Shown: positions 10,901 to 21,100 of the stretch, piece by piece
Layout: every line of letters starts with the position of its first letter
Numbering within the stretch: position 1 is the stretch's first letter
From: Pelecanus crispus
Lineage: Eukaryota; Chordata; Aves; Pelecaniformes; Pelecanidae
Assembly: GCF_030463565.1 (NCBI RefSeq)
Contig: NC_134661.1
Location: 6,224,542 to 6,288,541, forward strand
Length of the DNA stretch: 64,000 nucleotides
Direction: 5' to 3'
Program-made: the position numbers and the translations under genes
Notes under the pieces: generated by a model
The model's database searches: none
The model's input: only the letters and a program-made list of their open reading frames with translations
What the model was told of the DNA's origin: nothing

Positions 10901-13350
10901 AAGTAAAGACTGCAAAGCTACCTGGGCTCATTTTATGCAGTCTAAGAGCTATTGCTGTAGCCTTGTAAATTTTTCTGCTAATGTAATCAAGTGTTGTTTG
11001 TCAGTTCTTTCTTCCTCCCTATTTGCATGCCATGGTTTTCAGAAATGACAAGAGATTTGAGCCATCTGACTGGACTCAATTTACATGGACCTTATAGAGG
11101 TATGCAGTTCTCAAAGAGGGTAGGATGCCCAGGAATTTCTAAAGGACAAGCCCTTCAAAAGCATCTCAGGTCAATTAGATACCCCAAATCACTAGATACT
11201 CTTGAAAGTCTTATTCTTACAGTGCTTGTGTGCTTACATCACCAGCTAAGAACCACATCTTGCCACTGTTGCTAACACAGCAGGGAGGAGCATGTCGTTT
11301 TTCTCTTGCAGTTCCTCCTTCCACACAAAAAGGGGCAATGCAGAGCACAAAACATCTTTTCTCCTGCTCTGCCTCGGTTGCCGGTGTGGCAAATTGTACC
11401 AATCCGTATGGGCTTGTCTATCTGCCTTCTGCCCCTCCAAACATAAGCGGCAGCACGCTGGGGCTGTGTTGGTGCTGATTGTGAGGAAGAACAGAGCAAA
11501 GGGTTACTTAGAGAAACAAGACCTGAAATGCAAGGGACTGAGAGGACTGCAGTGAGCTGAACAGGTCAAGAGCACGCATACAGAAATGGCTGGCTAGGTC
11601 CCCAAGAAATAGGGAGAGAGGTGGTGTAGGTCACCATTGGGTGAAGATGTGCAGCATGTGCCTCCCACTGCAGCCCAGTGCCAGGAGCACAAGACATTAA
11701 TTCTTTTGAGCTGTTAGTCTGTCCTTTTTGGGGCCTCCTTCTATGGCAGCTAGACTCCTGGTATGAAAAAAACCAGGGTGAAGCCCCATTATCCAGATAT
11801 CAGCCTAGAGGCGTGTGTCTGGACTGCCACATGTGACACTAAAGCCTGGATCACCTTTGGCGTCTGTGAGACAACCTGCAGCCATTGTCCACAGGAGCAG
11901 GGCGGAAACTCCATGTGTGCTCTGTATTGACTTTGCCCATAGAAACCTCTTTTGCAACAAAGCTTCATGTGGCAAGAGCCATCTTCACGTTTCAAAGCAA
12001 CGGTCCAGTCTCCATGCACAAGCCCCAGCTGAGTGACCATGACAACAACAGAGTGTACACAAAGGTTACGGGCATGGGGCTGACCCACAGCCCAGACTGG
12101 GGACACTCCAACCCAGGAGTCCCAAGGGAAGAGATGGGGCACCCAGGGTCCACCTAAGGAACCATCCCCAGAGGCAAGTCTGCCAGTGAAAGACTGCTGG
12201 CTGCTCAGTGAATAGGTTGCTGCGCTAGCCATGGAAAAGGGAAGGAAATGAAGAGTCAAGAAGCTAGGCGTTTGCCCCTTCCCATTAAACCTTTTAAAGC
12301 ATTTTATTATAAATGAAGTCCTTATCAGGTTTATTACAAGGTAAGCTTCTTGAGGGTAAGTCCTGAATTCTTTTTATGCATTTTAACAATAAGGCATTTG
12401 TGGGTGAAAGCTAGCAAAACTGTTTAATTTGCAGACAAACTTATCCTTGTAACCCGAGAGACTCTGTCTCATTCCTGATTTAGGAATAGCCTGATAAATC
12501 TATATTAAATAGTTTCATCTCATTATTAATTGCATATACATATATTAGACACAAGGCATAATCGATTATAACTACTTACACATATTCAGTTTTGTTCTGC
12601 AGAACAGATTTCCTAATTTCTTTAGCTACCACAAATTAGTGTAAAAGGTTTGAGCAGCCTGACATCTGACTACCAGCATGATCTGTGTTCCTATATTTTT
12701 CTGGAAAAAAAAAGCTTTCTGAAGTTCAGGGAACTAGTGAAATTCTACCATTCTTACTGCTGCTGTAATTACATGCAGTTTCTTCCAAAAACCTTTAAAA
12801 GGAAATTGCACGAAACCCATGCTGTAGGACATTAACTCAAATGCCCCAGTTAGAGAACAAGGATAAGCAGGATCACTGTGACATAAGCACTAACAGCTGA
12901 CATGCTGTAAACCAGGTAGAATGTTATTCATGTTGTTGAACATTTTGCCATGGCCCACATTTGCAGCTGTATTTGTGCTTCCAGCTCTGAATACAGCTAC
13001 CACTTAGTCCGCATTCATGCAGTAAGGATTGACTGCCAAGGCTTTTCTCATTTCCCATTTCCATCGTGGTGCATTATAATAATTTAAATTTTAGTACTTC
13101 ATTGCTTTGTCTTTGCACTCCTGAAATGATCTTTGTGATGCATCCACAGCACTTTTTAATTATTAAGACCAATTAATTTGTGATATAAAGATTTAGCAGA
13201 ATAACACTAAGGGTGGTATGACCAATGTTTTCCATTATGGTCAATTGCTTGTTGTTATAAGAGCATTTGAGGAGATAGAGTATGTTAATATAATTATTGG
13301 AAGTGCTTTCTTTTTTTTCTAGGTTTGAATGCCATGACCCCATCACAAGA
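4980..13350. other. BTG4-miR-34 intergenic or 5' region, no coding gene seen
   Basis: This is AT-rich single-copy-looking sequence. It should contain the BTG4 5' exon or promoter and the start of the miR-34b/c primary transcript, but I cannot place them. An exon-like stretch near 6130-6186, flanked by CAG and AAG|GTAAAA, has no recognisable product. An A21 run lies at 10841-10861. Open frames at 11.8-12.3 kb on both strands show no family signature. Confidence 0.45.
10841..10861 (+). repeat. poly(A) run, A21
   Basis: Uninterrupted A21. It may be the tail of an old retroposon inserted in plus orientation, but no element body is recognisable upstream. Confidence 0.9.
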
Positions 13351-13353
13351 GCA

Positions 13354-13437
13354 GTGCTTGGTTTGTAGGCAGTGTAGTTAGCTGATTGTATCCACTGTTC
13401 CGCAATCACTAACTTTACTGCCATCAAAACAAGGCAC
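13354..13437 (+). ncRNA. mir-34b: miR-34b precursor hairpin
   Basis: The 5' arm carries the miR-34 seed GGCAGTGT within the mature region 13366-13388. The 3' arm at 13403-13425 begins CAATCACTAACT and ends CTGCCATC, the miR-34b-3p pattern. The arms pair across a short loop (TATCCACTGTTCCG), and the outer stem GTGCTTG/CAAGGCAC closes the hairpin. miR-34b is known to be transcribed with miR-34c, induced by p53 family members, and required with miR-449 for multiciliogenesis. Position and strand between BTG4 and HOATZ match the mammalian cluster. Confidence 0.95.
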
Positions 13438-14042
13438 ACGATTCCCTGCTACAACCTCAGTCCAGAAGACTGCACTAGAAAACTTCCTTATGACATCCTT
13501 ATTCCCAGTGCAAAATTATTAATAATGTTTATTCATTTACAGCTTTATTTCCGGAATTTTAGCTGTCCAATAGAAACATATGGTATGTGCTGGCAATATC
13601 AAGTGACATCTTAGATTTCTTGAGGTTGGTGCTAAAATCCTTAAGAACTTTCCTGGAGACAGAATGCTGTCTGTTGTGTTTAAATTGTTCCGCCCCATGA
13701 AGACTCACTGCATACTTAATTGTTTATGCATCAAGATTGGACTAAGAATTTTTTTTGGTTGTACCCTTCAGTTTATCTGTCAGGTACTGGGAAAATAATT
13801 TTCATTTAGCTTTCATGTTTTATGTAACAAGCTAGTCAGTGAAGGGGGTTTTGAGCAATCATTAAATATCAAACTCACCATACGTTATAAATGTTTTTTA
13901 CTATGATCACTTTGCTTAATGTTCAAGAATTTTAATAATGGAGGAAATACTTAATAGGGCTAGAACCTGCTCTAAGAGGTTTTTTTAACAAAAACCCAGT
14001 CTTCATCAAAGTAGGAGTTGAAAGGGAACTGTCTCTAACATC

Positions 14043-14118
14043 AGCCTAGTTACTAGGCAGTGTAGTTAGCTGATTGCCAAAAGTAACAATCACTAGCCAC
14101 ACAGCCAGGTAAAAAGGT
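14043..14118 (+). ncRNA. mir-34c: miR-34c precursor hairpin
   Basis: The mature 5p region is 14055-14077 with seed GGCAGTGT, followed by a CAAAAGTAAC loop. The 3p region at 14088-14109 (AATCACTAGCCAC, then ACAGCCAGG) is the miR-34c-3p pattern. The outer stem is AGCCTAGTTACT against AGGTAAAAAGGTT. It lies about 0.7 kb downstream of miR-34b on the same strand, consistent with one primary transcript. Confidence 0.95.
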
Positions 14119-14119
14119 T

Positions 14120-14895
14120 TGGAAGATATCTCAACGGAAATCAGACGCATGGGAATTTTGACCACAGAAGGCAGAAAGACTAACCTCTTTGCAGAAGCAT
14201 CTAATAGACAGGCAAGACAGTGAAATAAAACAAGTGACATGTACGGGATTACCTGTCACGCATGCAAGAGACATCAGTGCATTTGTCAAGCCAATTTACC
14301 TGTACCTGACTGTGTGATACACTTCATTCACAACTGTTTTGCATATAGGATGCTAAAAAACATGAGAACAAACTGAAAAGTTTTTTCTTCCCAAAATGTG
14401 CAGTCATCAGCTCCCATTCTGACTGTGCTCGCCTCAGTCTTACACTTGTCTAAGGCCGCTGTTTTCACGTTTACCTCCATTTACTCTTGTAGAATAAATA
14501 AATTGAGGCCTGTGGTGACAGCTATTTCCTGTTCATAGAGAGGCCTGCGGCCAGTCTTGAGTGAAAATGGCCTGAAGATGCTGGTAATGAGATGTGCAAT
14601 GTGGTCTTCCGTGTTTACTGTGACAGGCAGCGTGTCCCTTAGCATGCAGCTGGCTCCAGGCTCCCCAGGCATGTCTGTGCTGCTGTGTCCCCTCTGAGAT
14701 GGCTTCACACCTTCACTGCAGTCCTCCCTCCTGGCACCCAGATGCCAGTGATGGCAGGGAAAAGGCAAGGGCCCCAGCAGAGAGGTCACGGGTACCTACC
14801 GCAGCAGCAGGTGGCAGTGATAGGGACCTGTCAGTGGCACAGGCAGCACCAGGGTCCTCTTGCTTCTTCATGGCCACAGAGCAGGAGCAGACAGG
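14120..14895. other. region between miR-34c and HOATZ, GC rising, no gene assigned
   Basis: GC content rises sharply after about 14640. The region probably includes the HOATZ promoter and 5'UTR. Several open frames with ATG codons exist here, but none is in frame with the conserved HOATZ motif. Confidence 0.45.
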
Positions 14896-14980
14896 ATGAG
14901 CTGGGCAGGCTCACCTCACGGACCAGCAGGATGCAGCCCTATGCAGCGCCACGAGGACAGAGCCAGGACAGCACCCAGCG

Positions 14981-15143
14981 GTGCCCGATGGGCCCCTTGT
15001 CTTTGCTGGCTCAAGCCCAGCCCACATGGGGTTCACCCGCACCTTGTGGACCTCAGCCATGTTCCCGTCACCACTTGAGTCCTGTCTAGGCCCTGCCACC
15101 CTGCAACATGAGGGGACCATGCCCTATGGCGAAACCCTGCCCC
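14981..15143 (+). CDS. HOATZ: HOATZ exon 1, conserved part, ending at the first candidate donor
   Basis: The frame is open from 14900. The conserved motif is at 14993-15088. No ATG precedes it in frame; the first codon shown, GTG at 14981, is arbitrary. The first donor-like site, CCC C|GTGAGG at 15144, would end the exon in phase 1, which is what exon 2 requires, and the joined codon would be CAA (Gln). Any of about 22 later copies of the same site would also keep the frame, so the true 3' end is undetermined. Confidence 0.55.
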
Positions 15144-18100
15144 GTGAGGGGACCCTGTCTCATGAGGGGACCCTGCCCCGTGAGGGGACCCTGTCTCATG
15201 GGGGGACCCTGCCCCGTGAGGGGACCCTGTCTCATGAAGGGACCCTGCCCTGTGAGGGGACACTGTCTCATGAGGAGACCCTGCCCCGTGAGGGGACCCT
15301 GTCTCATGAGGGGACCCTGCCCCGTGAGGGGACCCTGTCTCATGAGGAGACCCTGCCCCGTGAGGGGACCCTGTCTCATGAGGGGACCCTGCTCCGTGAG
15401 GGGACCCTGTCTCATGAGGGGACCCTGCCCTGTGAGGGGACCCTGTCTCATGAGGGGACCCTGCCCTGTGAGGGGACCCTGTCTCATGAGGGGACCCTGC
15501 TCCGTGAGGGGACCCTGTCTCATGAGGGGACCCTGCCCTGTGAGGGGACCCTGTCTCATGAGGAGACCCTGCCCCGTGAGGGGACACTGTCTCATGAGGG
15601 GACCCTGCTCCGTGAGGGGACCCTGTCTCATGAGGAGACCCTGCCCCGTGAGGGGACCCTGTCTCATGAGGAGACCCTGCCCCGTGAGGGGACCCTGTCT
15701 CATGGGGGGACCCTGCCCCGTGAGGGGACCCTGTCTCATGAGGAGACCCTGCCCCGTGAGGGGACCCTGTCTCATGAGGGGACCCTGCCCCGTGAGGGGA
15801 CCCTGTCTCATGAGGAGACCCTGCCCCGTGAGGGGACCCTGTCTCATGAGGGGACCCTGCTCCGTGAGGGGACCCTGTCTCATGAGGGGACCCTGCCCTG
15901 TGAGGGGACCCTGTCTCATGAGGGGACCCTGCCCTGTGAGGGGACCCTGTCTCATGAGGGGACCCTGCCCCATGAGGGGACCCTGCCTGCAGCCCTACAC
16001 CGTCTCCGGGGCTGCACACCTCTCTGCAGGGTCCTGCACCTTCCCTGGGGCCTCATGCTCCTCCTGGGGCCCCTCTCCGGAGCCTCTGCTGGGGTCCCAC
16101 ACCTTCCCTGGGGTGTCGCACATCCTCCCGAGGCCCTGTGCCCTCCCAGGGGCCCCACGCTTTTTGCCTGAGCCCTGCACCCTCTCCAGACACCCCCCAC
16201 CTTTCCAGAGCCTCATGTCCCCCCTGCACCACCACCCCCAACCTTCCCAGGCACCCTTAATGTGATTTTACTTTCCAGAGAGAAGTACTGTTCTCCAGGG
16301 CCCACAAATTTCTAGAAGTAAGTATGAAGTACTGTGTGCCCCCAGCTTGCTAAACCTTTGTTGCCTAGGTTTCTGGGAGGAATTAATTCTCAGGAGCGAA
16401 TAATGACTCATGCCAATAAGCTCTGGCTGACAGAAGAGCCACAGCCCCTAGTGCGCAGGACTGAGATATTTCCGCTGATACCTACTGTCGTGGGATCCAG
16501 ACGCTGGGATCACTAACTTTCTGAATGGCCTCAAAGTACGCTATGGTTCAGTTGCTCTCTGTGAAGGACAGTGGTAGCAGAAGCACCTGCTCATTTGCAT
16601 CTCAGAAAGTGAGAAAAACAGCGAGAAAGAGAGACTCTCGGAAGCTCAAAGCATGGAGAAAACTAAAGTAAAAGAAAAATATCTTTAGCAGGCAAGAACT
16701 GCTGATCCCTACTCTTTTTTCATAAATATTTCCATGCACCGTGTGTCATTTGGTGGAATACTGGAACTTTGGAAATGACATGATGACCAGTAACAAAAAT
16801 CACCTGGAGCTGGCCCACTCTGTGGTTTGCACAATGCAGCCCATTTCTTGATGGTTAACTTAAACTTATTCCCAATTGGGTCATGCTGGCTTGGGGCAGG
16901 ACTGAAAGTAGTAGGCTGTGTACTTAATTTCTTCATAGTAAGCACATAATGTCTGTTCTGATTTAGTATCTAAAAGTAGCCAAATGAGAGTGCCCAGATT
17001 CAAAAGTGGATAATTTTGGGGCAGGGGAACAGCAGTGCTGCATGCACTTGCACACACAAAATGCTGGCATAGAGACACTGAAGCACAGCTCAAAGCATAA
17101 GTTTATTTCTTAGTTGTCTTAGTTATTAATAGAGTTCCATTAGCCTGTGCCCAGCAGCAGCTAGTGCCAAGAGTTCACTGAGTGAGTGATGCAGGAAATT
17201 TGGTAGTGAGCGGTTATTAAACCAGCTTCCACAGAAATGTTTCTGCCTTAGCCTGTCACTCAGGGACAGGTTTAAATGTTATTTTTAGAGAGGTATAATT
17301 CAAGAACTGCTAGACCAAGTCATTTCAAATTCTGCAGAAGCTACTTAGCTGCAGAACAAACTGTAGATTTCAGCAAACAACATCAAAATTGAGTTTATAG
17401 ATTATGCTGTCTTTCCAAAGGAAGGCGTAACTGGTATATGGTAGCACCGTTCAGGTTGGATCCTTCCGGACTGTGCAGAGCCTTCTGACTTAGTGGAGTT
17501 CTACAAAAGCTAACATCAATCTGGCATGCAACCGCCCACTCAGTACTTCAGTTAACGGTTCCTAATTGGTGGGTGGGATGAATAAAATTTAGCATGCTAT
17601 GAGGTATATATACTCATGTTTATGCAGTGACTCAAGCATTAAGTTGGCCATGAAAAGAAGCAAAATAAGAGACATGGTACCCAGATCACTGAGGTTCATC
17701 TGCAAAACAGTGGGATTGGACCAAGTATGTAGAGCTTGGGGTTTCTCCTGCTACTTTGCTGAGAACCAGAAGATGCAGACAACAGTTGTGCTTGCTATTG
17801 AGACACTGATATAAACCTCTACTGAAGCCCCTAATAATCTAGCTGGTCAATTAGTGTTCCACATATATACCATGAATACAATTCACACAAGTAATGGAAA
17901 CTAAGACAACTAGTATTAAATATTGTAATAATATTTTCAGCCTGACTCTGCAATTATACTGGGGGTTTTTTTCTCATTTTAGTAAAATATTCCACATTTT
18001 TACTGAAAAGCCTCTAGCCTATATTTGGGAAGCAGGCCAGATGAAAGCAATCTGCAAGAGGTGCAGAAAGGTGCTGAGGTCTGCAAGTCTCTCCTGCAAG

Positions 18101-21100
18101 TCAGCAATCCTCCTTTTCCAATTAATAATTCCAAAATGCATCTCATCCATTATCATCAATTAGCCTTCTTTCTGAATTCTGGCTGAAGCTAGCAACAGTT
18201 CCCTCAATCTTCTGTTCATTTTTAAAAATTCAGTAACGATAGATGATAGCAAGGTTTTGCAGCTTTGGGCATCTGCAGCAGCCATAAAGATGACTGATTA
18301 ATTTAAATGAGTAAATTACTTTATACAGCTACAGGACATGCTATAAGCCTCACATAAGTCTAAGAAAATTAAAATTAATGCACTGAATGAAAGAAGAATA
18401 ATGTTCACATTATTATCAGTCATAGGTGTCATCTACTGTTCAATTCCAGATTTGAGACTTGATTCAGACATTCTTTTCCCACAGCATGTCCCCTGGGAGA
18501 GCAAAACCTGGAAGCTCTGTTGTGTAGATCTGGGAAGTGAACGTTCTCTCCACAGTAGTACAGGGACAGGGTTTTTTAGAAACAAAGCTTAGCTGCATTA
18601 ACACTGTTATTTCACAAACTGACAGTGAATTCATGTATTAGAAAAGCTTACTTTAATTAGTTAGCTAATTTCATATGAAACCGTAGTGATGCACATGGCA
18701 AAAAAGCTGTTGTCTTTTGGATGTTTTTTTCACTGGACTATTTGTTAATTCATTAATTCCCACAGGCTTTACAGGATAGTTTATGATTAACAAAGAAATT
18801 TCGAAGTTATAAACACTGCAAATCTTAGTAATCAGTTTAATGCATCTAAAATAGGAACGCTTAGCTTGTCTGAATAGATCTTTGTATTGCTAGACATTTT
18901 TCCAACCTGGCCACTTCTTCTTTTGATCTTGGGCTTGTTTGGCTTGCTTTAGTTAGTAAGTTCTAAGGTACCACCGCTGAGCCTGACCTGTGGACTGCCT
19001 TCCTGACTTGAACGCGTACTGCCTCATCACCACGAACTTGCCTGATGATCTGATCTCTTCCTTGAACCTGGTTTCCACTCCCAGACATGCATTACTTGCC
19101 TTAGGTATTGTGATTACATTAACTCCCCGTACTAGTGAATAAAAATACAGCTTCCTATTGTGATCCAAGATGTGGCTCAGTTTTGCTTTTCCTTTTATCA
19201 GCTCAGGTATTTTACTTCCCATTTGTGAAAAGGGAATAACAGTAAAGGATAAGAATTAGAAATCTAGAATATTGGGTGGGTGTTACTTTTCAATATCAGG
19301 ACTCCCAAACATCTAGAGCTTGGGCTTTGTCTTTTCTGCTGTCATTTCCATTAATCTGCTGGGGGAAAAAAAAGTTGGCAATTTTTTTTTATTAGGCTTA
19401 AAGCTGATTAAAACTTGGAAAGAGTTGTTGAAGAAACCACTTTAAATGATGAAGATTGCTTAGTTTCTAAAAATTGCATGGAAGATATTGTCATCAGACA
19501 AAAGAATCCACTGCACTAAAAACCAGGGGGGTTCCCCATCAATTTTACATCATCTTTTCTTAACCACTGCTGGATGGAAAAGAACAAATAAGAAACTCCT
19601 TTTCTTTTTTTAATTAGTCATATGCTGAGATGTGTTCCCTTCTGGCACTGGTTGATGGTTTTCCCAAAATACTTCCTGGAATGTCCGTTTCATAACAAAT
19701 TGCTAGGAATTTATGAAAACAATTTAATACGCTTTTACTCAGCTTAAACAGTGATGTCTCACTGTAGCTGAAAGCTATTCATTTCCATAAGGTAAAAATA
19801 TACAGATGTGCTTAGATGTTTGGGAATTGGAATACTAAAAAATTCTCAGTAGGAATTTATTCTCCCTAGGAAATTATTTTTTCTTCCAACTATATAAAGA
19901 AAGGAGCTTTAACAAGTTTTGGGATGTGTACTTCTCTTCTTGTAGAGAGAATAACCTGGACCATTGATTGAAACAAGTCATCAAATGTTCTGTAGTTCAA
20001 AACTGGACTAAATTCTATCGGCTTTGAAATTATCACAGTTTTAAATCACTTCTACAGAGTAGCAGAGACCGTCTTCATCCAAAGATACATACTGAAGACA
20101 AAAGTTATCTCTGGTTGCACCTCTCAGATGAAAAGGGTTTTGTAATGACTCATTATGCATATGTGAGTCCTGAATTACCCTAATTTTATAATCTCAAGAT
20201 GCTACAGAATAGTATTTGCTAACTTTAGTATGTATATTCATCTTGACATTTGGAGGGATTCCTTTTGATTTGAGGAAAGAATGATTATTTCAAACCCCAT
20301 GTAAATCTAGGAAGAGACGGTTGCTCTCCCAGGTGGTGTGTTTTCAGGGTTTCAGGAAGAAAGAGAAATCAAAGTACTTTATCCAGTAACTTGTTATGCC
20401 TGTTTCTGCTCTATGTTCTAGTTCCTAGCTTCAATGAGGAATTTAAAGTTTACAATCAAGTATTACATGCTTTTAATTCATTTTTCTGAGATTATTGTGG
20501 TAAATATATTTCTTCTCAGGCCAGGAGAAGAGAAGAAATACTAGCTTTCCTGAGGAAACAGAGAGAAGAAAAGATCGCAGTAAGTCTGATTCCTTTTTAT
20601 TACGGGTGCATCTCAAGGTTTGTGCATGCTGACAATACAGACAGCATTCAAAGGACCATAGTCCAGCGTATGAGAGTTCATGGGGTGTTGCAAACTGTAT
20701 CATGGTATCAGTCTTGCATAGCAAAAGCACCTCAGTTTTAACTGAGTAAGCACACAGAAAAGTTGGCTTTATTCAACAAATTCCCTAAGGAAAGAGGATC
20801 GTGTAGGCTGTGTGGTTCTGAAAGCCTCGGGCCAGACAGTAGGAAGCAATAGGCATAGAAGCTAAATGAAGTTTAAGCGAGCTAAATATGGTTATTGGAC
20901 AATTTCCAAACTGAAAACCGCAAGGAGTAAGACAGTGATATTATAAATATGTTGAAGTGTTTGAAGGTATAACTGACTGTTTCTCAATGCTATTTTATTT
21001 CTGTATGGGTATATCTATAATTTAGTCAGCTACAACACGCTGGCCTTGATTACCTTCTCCAAGACAACAGAAGAGTCGTTGAGAATGGACTGTGTGTCTT

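Noticed and set aside
11789-12259. A 156-codon minus-strand open frame
   Set aside because: No domain, signal sequence or splice context; overlapping plus-strand frames are equally open, pointing to local composition.
15102-15989. A CRISPR-like array
   Set aside because: The units are contiguous without unique spacers, and the genome is vertebrate; it is a minisatellite.
15033-16019. Minus-strand open frames of 295-328 codons over the HOATZ minisatellite
   Set aside because: They exist because the 36-bp unit lacks stops in these frames; there is no homology and no splice or promoter context.
14981-16171. A 396-codon open frame taken as a single repeat-protein gene
   Set aside because: Only its first 40 or so codons show homology (HOATZ exon 1). 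The rest is the minisatellite and a C-rich tail, whose coding status is unproven.
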